DNA of 64,000 nucleotides, taken from an uncultured Oscillospiraceae bacterium (GTDB taxonomy: Bacteria > Bacillota > Clostridia > Oscillospirales > Oscillospiraceae). Positions 55,721-63,608 of this stretch are shown here, piece after piece; the first letter of the stretch is position 1; the number at the start of each line of letters is the position of its first letter. The translations under genes were made by a program, and so were the position numbers. Under the pieces are notes generated by a model. That model worked only from the letters and a program-made list of their open reading frames with translations. It did no database searches and was not told where the DNA came from. The stretch spans positions 62,001-126,000 of the forward strand of contig CALWXB010000003.1 of the NCBI GenBank assembly GCA_944385405.1. The letters run 5' to 3'.

Positions 55721-56956
55721 TCACTCGTAACGCAGGGCGTCAATGGGATTGAGCTTGGCGGCCTTATTGGCCGGGAGATACCCGAAGAGCACCCCGATGC
55801 CCACGCTGACGCCGAAGCTCACCGCCACGGCTCCCACCGTGGGGACGGCGCTGAACACGGCCCCGTTCATCTGGGAGGAGAGATATCCCCCCACCAGAGT
55901 CCCCACCAGTGTGGCCAGACCGCAGCCGAAGAGGATGCCCAGCACACCGCCGATGGCGGAGGTGGTCCCGGCCTCGATGATGAATTGGCGGCGGATGTCC
56001 CGGCGCTTGGCCCCCAGAGACTTGCGGATGCCAATCTCCCGGGTGCGCTCCGTCACGGACACCAACATGATGTTCATGATGCCGATGCCGCCCACCAGCA
56101 GCGATATGGCGGCGATGGCCACCAGCACCAGCATGGCCGCGCCCATCATGGCGTTGATCATGCCCACCTGCTCCGCCATGGTCATGGTATAGTAGGCGTC
56201 CTCGCTTTGGAAGAAATCATAGAGCGCGCCGTCGATGACCTCCTTGGCAGCCGCCGCCGTGTCCCGGGTGGTGCTGGTGAAGAGGTACATGCTGACGTTC
56301 CGGCTGCCGGTGATGCGCAGGGCGTTTTCATACGGAATATAGACCTGATCGTCCCGGCCGCCCTCGGTAAGGGTATCGCTGCTCTGCCGCAGTACCCCCA
56401 CCACCGTGTAGGGCACGCCGCCGATCTTCAGCTCCTGTCCCAGGGCATCGCCCCCAAAGGCATCCTGGGCCAGATATGCGCCGATGACGCACACGTTCTG
56501 CGCCCGGTCCACATCCACATACTGGAGGAACCGCCCCTCCGCCAGCGTCTCGCCGTCCAGCGTGGCATGGGTCTCCTGGCGGTACATGATCTCGCTGACG
56601 CCGTAAATGCTGGTGCGCTCATAGAGCGTATCCCCATGACGGAGCGGAGCCGTGGTCATGAGATAGGGAGAGACACCGGAGAGGACGTCCGGATGGGCTT
56701 CCACCAGATCGTACATGTCGTCGGGGTCCAGGTTCATGGTGGTGCCGTCGCCCCGGCCGTAGATATAGCTCTGGATCAGGTTCACGCCCATGCTCTCCAC
56801 CTGCTGGTCCACCATCCGCTGCAGACCGTTGCCCAGAGAGAGGATCACGATCACCGCGCCCACGCCGATGATGATGCCCAGCATGGTGAGGAAGGCCCGC
56901 ATCTTGCTGGTACGCAGGGACTTGAGAGCCAGCTTGAAGGATTGGCTGAAATTCAT
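55721..56956 (-). CDS. MacB-type ABC transporter permease (FtsX-like)
   Basis: The 411-residue protein has one N-terminal membrane helix with LKSLRTSKMRAFLTMLGIIIGVGAVI (in part), a large extracytoplasmic MacB periplasmic-type domain (about 50-270) and three C-terminal helices of the FtsX core with GGIGIMNIMLVSVTERTREIGIRKSLGAK (in part). These proteins export peptides, antimicrobials or lipids by mechanotransmission with an adaptor. It overlaps the ATPase gene (ATGA). With the adaptor at 57690-59294 it makes a complete MacAB-like pump. Substrate unknown. Confidence 0.93.
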   Translation of the reverse strand: MNFSQSFKLALKSLRTSKMRAFLTMLGIIIGVGAVIVILSLGNGLQRMVDQQVESMGVNLIQSYIYGRGDGTTMNLDPDDMYDLVEAHPDVLSGVSPYLMTTAPLRHGDTLYERTSIYGVSEIMYRQETHATLDGETLAEGRFLQYVDVDRAQNVCVIGAYLAQDAFGGDALGQELKIGGVPYTVVGVLRQSSDTLTEGGRDDQVYIPYENALRITGSRNVSMYLFTSTTRDTAAAAKEVIDGALYDFFQSEDAYYTMTMAEQVGMINAMMGAAMLVLVAIAAISLLVGGIGIMNIMLVSVTERTREIGIRKSLGAKRRDIRRQFIIEAGTTSAIGGVLGILFGCGLATLVGTLVGGYLSSQMNGAVFSAVPTVGAVAVSFGVSVGIGVLFGYLPANKAAKLNPIDALRYE

Positions 56957-57684
56957 GCCTCCGCCTCCTCTTCCTCCGCCCGGACCACAGCCTTGGGGTC
57001 CGCGGCGTCGCCGTCATAGATGATCCGGCCGTCCTGCAGCCGGACGATGCGCCGGGCCTTCCGGGCGATGGCATTGTCGTGGGTGATGAGGACCACGGTG
57101 TCCCCCTCCCGGTTGAGCTTCTGCAGAAAGCCCAGCACCTCTCGGCCCGTCCGGGAGTCCAGGGCGCCGGTGGGCTCGTCGGCCAGGATCACCGACGGCT
57201 TTCCCGCCAGGGCCCGAGCGATGGACACCCGCTGCTGCTGGCCGCCGGAGAGCTGGCTGGGGAGATTCCGGCGCTTGTCGGCAAGACCCACCCGGTCCAG
57301 GGCCTCCACCGCCCGGCTGCGGCGCTCCGAGGCGGAGACGCCGGCGTAGAGCAGCGGCAGCTCCACATTCTCCAGCACCGTCAGCTTGGGGATCAGGTTG
57401 TACTGCTGGAACACGAACCCCAGCATCCGGTTGCGGATCTCCGCCTGCTGGTCGTCACCCATGGTGGACACGTCCACCCCGCCCAGATGATAGGTCCCGG
57501 AGGTAGGCACATCCAGACAGCCGATGATATTCATGGCGGTGGACTTTCCGGATCCGGAGGAGCCCACCACCGCCACGAACTCTCCCGTATCGATGGTTAG
57601 GCTCACGCCGTCCAGGGCGTGGACCGCCTCGTCTCCCATCTGGTAGATCTTGTAGATATCCCGGAGTTCAATGAGATGCGTCAC
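56953..57684 (-). CDS. MacB/LolD-type ABC transporter ATPase
   Basis: The 243-residue protein has Walker A GSSGSGKST, signature LSGGQQQRVSIARAL, Walker B VILADEPTGALDS and the switch His in VLITHDN, plus the DYKIYQMG-type opening ELRDIYKIYQMGDEAV typical of the MacB/LolD group. The start is a GTG at 57684 with GGGAGG nine bases upstream; it lies inside the end of the adaptor gene, giving a 7-base-scale junction. It powers the adjacent FtsX-like permease. Confidence 0.95.
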   Translation of the reverse strand: MTHLIELRDIYKIYQMGDEAVHALDGVSLTIDTGEFVAVVGSSGSGKSTAMNIIGCLDVPTSGTYHLGGVDVSTMGDDQQAEIRNRMLGFVFQQYNLIPKLTVLENVELPLLYAGVSASERRSRAVEALDRVGLADKRRNLPSQLSGGQQQRVSIARALAGKPSVILADEPTGALDSRTGREVLGFLQKLNREGDTVVLITHDNAIARKARRIVRLQDGRIIYDGDAADPKAVVRAEEEEAEA

Positions 57685-57689
57685 AGGGA

Positions 57690-59294
57690 TCAGCCTCCCA
57701 TCCCGGCTCCCGCCGCCAGGTCGGGCACCAGTACGGTCTCGCCCTCCTCCAGGCCGGCGGTGATCTCGATGTACTGCTCGTCGTTGCGGCCCAGAGTCAC
57801 CTGGCGGCTCTCCAGCAGCGCGGGATCCGCCACGGCAGCGCCATCCGGCGTCATGGCGCCGGGGCCGGGCACCAGCACCGTGTTCCCCCGCTCCACTGCG
57901 TCCACCGGCACGCACAGCACGTCTGCCGCCGTGTCGCCCACGATGTCGGCGGCGACGTTCATGCCGGGCCGCAGATCGCCGTAATCATCCAGCCGGATGG
58001 TGACGGGATAGGTGGTGAAGCCGCCGGTGGTGGTACCGCTGATGCTGACCCGCTCCACCGTGCCGGTGAACATCTGCCCCGGCAGGGCGTCGGCGGTGAT
58101 CTCCACCGTCTGACCGGGCTGGATCTTGCCGATGTCCAGCTCACTGACGTTCATCTCCATTTTCAGGCAGCTGAGGTCGTAGATCACCGCCAGAGAGCCG
58201 GAGGATGCACCGTCCACCTTGTCCCCGGCCTTGAAATTCTTTTCAATCACCGTGCCGGAGATGGGTGAACGGATGGTATAGTCGTCCAGGGTCCCGGCGG
58301 CGCTGCCGGCGGAGAGCTGGGCGGACTCCATGCTCAGCCGGGCTGTCTCCAACTGGGTGCGGTTGGCATCGGACTCCACGGTGCACAGCGTCTCCCCCTT
58401 GGCCACCTGGGCGCCCACCAGCTTGGTAAAACCCGTCACCGTGCCGCTGCCGGCGGCATACACCGTGGCGGAGGCGGGCATGGACATGTAGGCGTTGCCG
58501 TAGCTGGTATAGCTGCCGATGACGGCGGAGGCGGTGTAGGAGTCGGAGAGGATGCCGGGATTGGATAACTTCACCCGGACGGTACAGACCTCCTTGCCGT
58601 TGCTGGTGATGGTGGTGTCCTCCCCCACGGAGACCACGGTCCCCTGCACCGGCCCGTCGAAACTGCCCACGAACACCGTGGCGCTCTGGCCGATGTAGAA
58701 CTGATCCGGGGAGACGTAGGTGAACATGAAGTCGATGGTCAGGTCCGTACTGGTGACGATCTTGGCGATGGGCTCCCCGGCCGTGACATTGTCGCCGTCA
58801 TGAACATAGACCTCATTGAGGATGCCTGCGATAGAGGCGGTGGGATACAGCGCCGCCTGGGCCTGCTGATAGCTCAGCCGGGCCTGCTCCACGCTGATCT
58901 GCGCCCGACTGACAGAGCTGGCCGCGTCGCTGCTGTCCATGGTGTAGAGCAGCGTCCCCTCCTCCACCAGATCGCCCTCCTCAAAGGGGGCGGACTGGAG
59001 CTCGCCGGAGAGCAGGGTGGTCACCTGATAGGAATCCGCCGGCTCCAGCGTGGCAGTGCCGGAGACACGGACCGTCAGATCCCGGCGCGTCACCTGCTCG
59101 GCCCGGTAAAAGCTGCTCACAGGCACGCTCCCGCCGCCGCGCAGCAGATTCCACGCTCCCAGCAGCACGACCGCCGCCAGCACCAATGCCAATACCCGCC
59201 GCCCCCGCTTCTTCAGCCGGGGGAGGCGCTTCTTTTTCGTCTGCTCCGCCGGAAGGGCGGAGACTTCCTGCTTCTCTTCCATCTGTGCTTCCAT
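57690..59294 (-). CDS. MacA/HlyD-type efflux adaptor protein
   Basis: The 534-residue protein has a basic cytoplasmic N-terminus (TKKKRLPRLKKRGRR), one membrane helix (about 33-50), and then two lipoyl/barrel-sandwich halves (LQSAPFEEGDLVEEGTLLYTMDSSD and the repeat at SPISGTVIEKNFKAGDKV) with a helical hairpin and beta-barrel domains. It is longer than classic MacA because the barrel-sandwich region seems to be doubled. It ends in a Gly/Ala-rich tail. It lies between tetR and the ATPase in the same run; it links permease and cell wall. Confidence 0.9.
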   Translation of the reverse strand: MEAQMEEKQEVSALPAEQTKKKRLPRLKKRGRRVLALVLAAVVLLGAWNLLRGGGSVPVSSFYRAEQVTRRDLTVRVSGTATLEPADSYQVTTLLSGELQSAPFEEGDLVEEGTLLYTMDSSDAASSVSRAQISVEQARLSYQQAQAALYPTASIAGILNEVYVHDGDNVTAGEPIAKIVTSTDLTIDFMFTYVSPDQFYIGQSATVFVGSFDGPVQGTVVSVGEDTTITSNGKEVCTVRVKLSNPGILSDSYTASAVIGSYTSYGNAYMSMPASATVYAAGSGTVTGFTKLVGAQVAKGETLCTVESDANRTQLETARLSMESAQLSAGSAAGTLDDYTIRSPISGTVIEKNFKAGDKVDGASSGSLAVIYDLSCLKMEMNVSELDIGKIQPGQTVEITADALPGQMFTGTVERVSISGTTTGGFTTYPVTIRLDDYGDLRPGMNVAADIVGDTAADVLCVPVDAVERGNTVLVPGPGAMTPDGAAVADPALLESRQVTLGRNDEQYIEITAGLEEGETVLVPDLAAGAGMGG

Positions 59295-59306
59295 ACGCTC
59301 GTCTCC

Positions 59307-59924
59307 TTAATCCGTGGTTTTTGCGGCCATGCCGCGTTTGAGGATCTCCAGAAGGTTTTCCAGGCGCTCCCGGGCATCGGGAGCGCCTCCGGCCTGCAGG
59401 CCGGCGTACAGCGCCGGCACCGCCACGCTCAGCAGCAATCCCAGCATATCCCCCAGATCCCGGTCCCGGCGCAGATCCAGCAGCTCCGGCCGCACCAGCT
59501 CCCGCAGCCGCGCAAGCACCGCGCCGGAGTCCACCATCTCCAGCAGCACGTTTTTCTGCATGCCGCTGTTGCGGCTGACGATGGCCGCCATGGCGCCCAT
59601 GCCGCCCAGGTCCCGCTGCTCCCGGTGCTCCACGATGTAGTCGTACAGGTACAGCACCGCCGCGAACATGTCGCCGCCCTCCCGCAGCAGCGCCTCCTCC
59701 AGCACCATGGTCAGCTGATCCATGTATCCCTGCAGCAGATACCGGAACAGATCCTCCTTGTCCTGGAAGTACATATAGAAGCTGCCCCGGGGCACGCCGG
59801 CCTCCTGGATGATCTGATTGATGGACGCGTCGTTGTAGGCCCGGGAGGCGAATTCCCGGGAGGCGGCGTTGAGCAGCCGCTCCTGCTTTTCCGCAGGCAG
59901 ATTGGTGAAGGTGGTGGTGGGCAT
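59307..59924 (-). CDS. TetR/AcrR-family transcription regulator
   Basis: The 205-residue protein has an N-terminal HTH domain (about 8-55) with RLLNAASREFASRAYNDASINQIIQEAGVPRGSFYMYFQDKEDLF in overlapping parts, a strong TetR signature, and an all-helical ligand-binding domain. It is the first gene of the efflux operon (12 bases before the adaptor start codon). It presumably represses its own operon until a toxic ligand binds. The promoter ahead of it has a MerR-like layout, suggesting a second regulator from elsewhere. Confidence 0.94.
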   Translation of the reverse strand: MPTTTFTNLPAEKQERLLNAASREFASRAYNDASINQIIQEAGVPRGSFYMYFQDKEDLFRYLLQGYMDQLTMVLEEALLREGGDMFAAVLYLYDYIVEHREQRDLGGMGAMAAIVSRNSGMQKNVLLEMVDSGAVLARLRELVRPELLDLRRDRDLGDMLGLLLSVAVPALYAGLQAGGAPDARERLENLLEILKRGMAAKTTD

Positions 59925-59986
59925 GATGCGCTCCCCTCTTTCTCTCTATTACGAAATGGCGCCGCCCGTTTCTTCATCCGGTCCGG

Positions 59987-60017
59987 ACCATACACCCTCC
60001 ACCTGCTGGAAGGTCAA
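59987..60017 (-). promoter_or_regulatory. MerR-type promoter of the efflux operon
   Basis: Minus strand: TTGACC (60012-60017), a long 19-base spacer, TATGGT (59987-59992). The spacer contains the dyad ACCTTCCA-gcagg-TGGAGGGT. A 19-bp spacer with this kind of ACCTTCC inverted repeat is the hallmark of promoters activated by MerR-family proteins. No merR gene is in the window. Confidence 0.65.
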
Positions 60018-60046
60018 GCTCTTTTTCAAAAGCGGCGCAAAAACAT

Positions 60047-60089
60047 ATACGACAACCTGTCAGGTATGATACCTGACAGGTTGTCGTAT
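60047..60089. repeat. 43-bp perfect palindrome between nuclease and tetR genes
   Basis: Arms 60047-60067 and 60069-60089 are exact reverse complements around a single G (outer ATACGACAAC, inner CTGTCAGGTAT). On the minus strand ATGTTTTTGC follows, so it may act as terminator for the nuclease gene. Its 21-bp perfection and position 30 bases upstream of the MerR-type promoter would also suit an operator. Confidence 0.85.
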
Positions 60090-60129
60090 TGCAAGTACCC
60101 TGTTGGGTTTTTTACAGTTTCTTCACAAT

Positions 60130-60825
60130 CTATGCAGCCAGCCGGCTCTCTCCGGTGGCGTAGTCGATCTCGATGCCGGGCTGGACATTGTAGACGAACA
60201 CGTTGAAGCACACGCCCTCCCCGCCGTCCTCCACGGACAGCGCCTCCATCTGCACGCCCCGGGCCACCAGATCCGTGCCCTCGTACACCGGCGTCACCCG
60301 GTAGCGGACGTGCTGGTCCGTCTCCTGGATGTAGTCCGCCACCAGGTTCTCAAAGGGCAGCATCCCCTCCACGTTCATGTAGCGGGTGCCGGTGATGAGG
60401 TTTTGTTCGTTGGCGTTCTCCCCGGTGAGCTGGTAGCCGATGAGGTGGCAGCGGTTGTAGAGATAGCCGCCGTCCACGATGTCGTACTTCACGGACTGCC
60501 AGCCGCTGGGCTTGATCTGGCTGATATCCCCCCGGTCCTCCGTTGGCATCAGCTCCCGGCCGATATTGGCGTAGGCGGTGCCGCAGCGGCCCAGCAGATC
60601 CAGGGGACTGTACACCTCAAAGGGGTCCGGGGACAGTTCGTCGGCGGAAAAGTCCGGAACGTTGCCGTTGATGGCCACGTAGGGCGCACCGCTGTACGGC
60701 GGCACCTCTTCCAACGAGATGGCCGTCTCCTGCTGGTACCAGTGCAGCAGCAGCACCGCCGCCACCGTCAGCAGCGTCACTGCCACGCTCCAGCCGGAGC
60801 GGCGCTTTTTTTTACGTTTTGCCAT
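60130..60825 (-). CDS. Membrane-anchored DNA/RNA non-specific endonuclease
   Basis: The 231-residue protein has a Lys/Arg-rich start (MAKRKKKRRSG), one membrane helix (about 13-30) and an extracytoplasmic nuclease domain with the his-Me finger motif LYNRCHLIGYQLTGENANEQN followed by LITGTRYMNVEGM. Catalytic His and the metal-binding Asn residues are in place; the first position is NRCH rather than the classic DRGH. Such enzymes resemble EndA and may take part in DNA uptake or nutrient scavenging. The gene overlaps the end of the next upstream one by 14 bases. Confidence 0.88.
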   Translation of the reverse strand: MAKRKKKRRSGWSVAVTLLTVAAVLLLHWYQQETAISLEEVPPYSGAPYVAINGNVPDFSADELSPDPFEVYSPLDLLGRCGTAYANIGRELMPTEDRGDISQIKPSGWQSVKYDIVDGGYLYNRCHLIGYQLTGENANEQNLITGTRYMNVEGMLPFENLVADYIQETDQHVRYRVTPVYEGTDLVARGVQMEALSVEDGGEGVCFNVFVYNVQPGIEIDYATGESRLAA

Positions 60826-61240
60826 GATCTGCTCCTCTCACATAGCGCTCCCGGGTGATGGCCTTGTGGGAATGACCGGGAAATTCCGTCCGCTCCGCCA
60901 GGGAAAAGCCTGCCGCGGCGGGGTCCCACGCAAGATGCACATCCGCCGGATAGGCCCGGTTCCAGCGGTAGAGCACCACCGCCTCCGCCCGGTCCAGCAC
61001 CCCCGCCGGGGGCCGGTCCTCAAAAAAGCAGACCTCGCCCACGCCGGCCTTCTCCCAGAAGTCCGGCGCCGTCCGGACCCGGATCTCTCCGGGAAACAGC
61101 GCCCCGGAATCCGGCGACATCCACAGGGGACCGTCTCCGCACAGCTCCAGCAGGTCCGCCAGCTGTACCCGGTCCCGGCTCAGCCGCCGGCCGTTGAAGC
61201 GCAGTCCGCCCCGGTCGTCCACGCACAGCGCGGCGATCAT
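60812..61240 (-). CDS. Conserved protein of unknown function
   Basis: The 142-residue protein opens MIAALCVDDRGGLRFNGRRLSRDRV, a segment I associate with a conserved clostridial family sometimes named ribonuclease Z without real basis. No nuclease or metal motif is seen. Acidic and aromatic residues dominate (FWEKAGVGEVCFFEDRPP, VVLYRWNRAYPAD). The ATG at 61240 is best spaced from AGGGGAG; an ATG at 61246 is adjacent to that site. It overlaps the nuclease gene by 14 bases. Function unknown. Confidence 0.68.
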   Translation of the reverse strand: MIAALCVDDRGGLRFNGRRLSRDRVQLADLLELCGDGPLWMSPDSGALFPGEIRVRTAPDFWEKAGVGEVCFFEDRPPAGVLDRAEAVVLYRWNRAYPADVHLAWDPAAAGFSLAERTEFPGHSHKAITRERYVRGADHGKT

Positions 61241-61322
61241 ATCCATCTCCCCTTCCGCAGCATTTTCAAACACATGTTTCAGTGGGACATGATACCACGT
61301 TCCGCGCCGGTTTGCAAGGGAC

Positions 61323-61353
61323 GCATAAACCGCGGCTTTCGGGAAACACTTTG
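61323..61353 (+). promoter_or_regulatory. Possible sigma-G-type promoter of pdaA
   Basis: GCATAA (61323-61328), 18-base spacer, CACTTTG (61347-61353). The -35 fits the forespore consensus well, the -10 only partly. Confidence 0.3.
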
Positions 61354-61380
61354 GAAAACGTCCCAAGGAGGGTCAAGCCT

Positions 61381-62178
61381 ATGTCTGCACGCCGCGCCGC
61401 ATTGCTGGCGCTTCCCTGCCTGCTGCTGGCAGGCGTCCTCTATTATCGCGCCCAGCCCCTGCCTGCCGCCGCTCCGGCAGTGATCCCCGTCTCCGGAGAC
61501 TGGGGCCTCTCCTTCCCCACTGAGGGGGAATCCCCCGTGGGCAACGCCACCGCGGAGGAGCTGGCCCGGTACGATGCCTGGTACCTGGGGGACACGGAGA
61601 AGCCCGTCATCTATCTCACCTTTGACTGCGGCTACGAAAACGGCTATACCGAGCCCATCCTGGACGCCCTGGCCAAGCATAACGCCCCCGCCGCCTTCTT
61701 CGTGGTGGGCAACATGATCGAATCCGCTCCGGACATCGTCCGCCGCATGGCGGAGGAGGGACACATCGTGGGCAACCACACCTACCACCACCCGGACATG
61801 TCCGCCATTGCCGATGAGGCCTCCTTCCGGGAGGAGCTGGAGTCCCTGGAGGCCCTCTACCGGGAGACCACCGGAGAGGAGATGTCCCATTTCTACCGCC
61901 CGCCCCAGGGCAAGTACAGTGAGGAGAACCTCCGCATGGCCCAGTCCCTGGGCTATCAGACGGTGTTCTGGAGCCTCGCCTATGTGGACTGGTACGTGGA
62001 CAACCAGCCCACAGCGGAGCAGGCCTTCTCCAAGCTGCTGCCCCGGATCCACGACGGCGCCATCGTCCTGCTTCATTCCACCTCGAAAACCAACGCGGAG
62101 ATCCTGGACGAGCTCCTGACCCGCTGGGAGGAGATGGGCTTCACCTTCGCCTCTCTGGAAGATCTCCCAAAAGCGTGA
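61381..62178 (+). CDS. pdaA: PdaA-like N-acetylmuramic acid deacetylase (spore cortex)
   Basis: The 265-residue protein has an N-terminal signal/anchor helix and a NodB deacetylase domain. The motifs are TFDCGYENGYT (catalytic Asp and metal Asp region, with Cys where many members have Asp), GNHTYHHPDM (metal His pair), RPPQGKYS and VLLHSTSKTNAE. The overall line, including VFWSLAYVDW, follows Bacillus PdaA closely. PdaA removes the acetyl group from muramic acid so that muramic-delta-lactam forms in the cortex, which is needed for germination. The ATG at 61381 follows AAGGAGGG. A terminator lies 25 bases after the stop. Confidence 0.92.
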   Translation: MSARRAALLALPCLLLAGVLYYRAQPLPAAAPAVIPVSGDWGLSFPTEGESPVGNATAEELARYDAWYLGDTEKPVIYLTFDCGYENGYTEPILDALAKHNAPAAFFVVGNMIESAPDIVRRMAEEGHIVGNHTYHHPDMSAIADEASFREELESLEALYRETTGEEMSHFYRPPQGKYSEENLRMAQSLGYQTVFWSLAYVDWYVDNQPTAEQAFSKLLPRIHDGAIVLLHSTSKTNAEILDELLTRWEEMGFTFASLEDLPKA

Positions 62179-62204
62179 GCCGGACAGCGCTCCCTTCCGG
62201 CAAA

Positions 62205-62241
62205 AAGCAGCCGGGCCGCGTGATGCGCGGCCCGGCTGCTT
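62205..62241. terminator. Bidirectional terminator between pdaA and ATP-grasp gene
   Basis: AAGCAGCCGGGCCGCG pairs with CGCGGCCCGGCTGCTT (16 bp, loop TGATG); an A-run on the left serves the minus-strand gene. Confidence 0.9.
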
Positions 62242-62250
62242 GCAGGCGAT

Positions 62251-63444
62251 TTACTCTGCCAGTTCAAAGGCGTCCCGGACGAAGCTGTCCACTTCCTCCA
62301 GGGTATCGAAGCAGGCGATGGCCACCTGGTTGCCCATGGTGCCCGCCAGAGCGTCCGGCATCCGGGTGAAGAGCCGGGCGTGGGTCCCGCACTCCAGCTG
62401 CAGCTGGGGAAGCGTACGTACATAGTGGTTCTCGTCCCGGCGTCCGGCGTAGACGCAGTAGCTGTGGGGGCCCTCATAGCTGTGGCGCAGCTCGTCGAAG
62501 GCCACCATGTCCGCCCAGATCTGATAGACGTCCACGCTCTGGCCGAAATTCAGCATGTCCGGCGTGTAGCCGCCGGCGGGGCGCATGTTCACCTCCAGGC
62601 CCACGATGTCGCCCTTGACGCCCAGGCCCGGCTTGTTCTCCGTCAGTCGGAAAAACTCCAAGTGGAAGAACCGGCTGAACACGCCAAAGGACGCCAGCAC
62701 CGCCCGTCCTGCCTTCTCCACGTCGGCGGGGACCTCCTTGTCCACATAGTAGTAAGTGGGCACGCCCTCGTTCACCATGTCCATGATGGAGTTGCGGGTG
62801 ATATGGCTGGCGGCAAAGAGGACCTCGCCCTTGGAGTTGCACACGCCGTCATAGGTGGTGACCACACCGGGAACGAACTCCTCCATGAGATACGGCACCG
62901 GCGGCGGGTCCTGGAAGAACGCCTCCAGGTCCTCGTCGGACTTCAGCTTCCAGGTGGCGATGGCGCCCACGCCGTTGTCCGGCTTGACGATGATAGGATA
63001 GCCTACCTCATGGGCGAAGGCCAGCCCCGCCTCCCGGTCCGTCACCGGGGCGCAGCGGGCGCAGGGGACCCCCGCCTTGTGGTAATAGGCCTTCATGGCC
63101 TGCTTGCTCTTGATGCGTTCGATCTCGTCGGACTTGAGGCCGGTGGTGATGTTGAAGTCCGTGCGCAGCGCGGCGTCCAGCTCCAGCCAATACTCATTGT
63201 TGCTCTCCACCCAGTCGATCTTGCCGTACTGGCCGGTGAAATAGCCCAGGGCCCGCAGCACCTGGTCGTAGTCCTCCAGGCTGTCCACCCGGTAGTACTC
63301 CGACAGCGCCCGCTTCAGGTCCGGATGCAGCTCATCGTAGGACGCGTCGCCCACACCCAGCACGTTGACGCCGTTTTCCCGCAGGCGGATGCAGAACCAG
63401 CGGTATGCCTCCGGAAAGTTAGGAGAAATAAAGACAAAATTCAT
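62251..63444 (-). CDS. ATP-grasp family ligase of unknown substrate
   Basis: The 397-residue protein has the ATP-grasp layout: a preATP domain (MNFVFISPNFPEAYRWFC, YDELHPDLKRAL), the ATP lid region with VGYPIIVKPDNGVGAIATWKLKSD and EEFVPGVVTTYDG, and the metal-binding end FFRL...VGLEVNMRPAGGYTPDM. These enzymes activate a carboxylate as acyl-phosphate and couple it to an amine or thiol. The ATG at 63444 follows GAGGGG; a longer in-frame start has no site. It stands alone between terminators, with a good promoter. The acceptor and acid are unknown. Confidence 0.85.
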   Translation of the reverse strand: MNFVFISPNFPEAYRWFCIRLRENGVNVLGVGDASYDELHPDLKRALSEYYRVDSLEDYDQVLRALGYFTGQYGKIDWVESNNEYWLELDAALRTDFNITTGLKSDEIERIKSKQAMKAYYHKAGVPCARCAPVTDREAGLAFAHEVGYPIIVKPDNGVGAIATWKLKSDEDLEAFFQDPPPVPYLMEEFVPGVVTTYDGVCNSKGEVLFAASHITRNSIMDMVNEGVPTYYYVDKEVPADVEKAGRAVLASFGVFSRFFHLEFFRLTENKPGLGVKGDIVGLEVNMRPAGGYTPDMLNFGQSVDVYQIWADMVAFDELRHSYEGPHSYCVYAGRRDENHYVRTLPQLQLECGTHARLFTRMPDALAGTMGNQVAIACFDTLEEVDSFVRDAFELAE

Positions 63445-63487
63445 ATCCGCGCCACCCCTCTTAAAATTTAACACTTTATAGCACTGA

Positions 63488-63516
63488 ATTATACCCTTCT
63501 TTTTGGCAGAATGCAA
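63488..63516 (-). promoter_or_regulatory. Promoter of the ATP-grasp gene
   Basis: Minus strand: TTGCAT (63511-63516), 17-base spacer, TATAAT (63488-63493). Confidence 0.72.
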
Positions 63517-63554
63517 GAAAAATCCCAGGGATTCCCTTCTCTCTTTCGTTTTTC

Positions 63555-63583
63555 TTGCCCCCGGCCTGTATTTATGGTAGGAT
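63555..63583 (+). promoter_or_regulatory. Promoter of the esterase gene
   Basis: TTGCCC (63555-63560), 17-base spacer, TAGGAT (63578-63583); divergent from the ATP-grasp promoter and 26 bases ahead of the start codon. Confidence 0.5.
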
Positions 63584-63608
63584 GGGAGGGCAAAAAGGAG
63601 GAGAGGTC

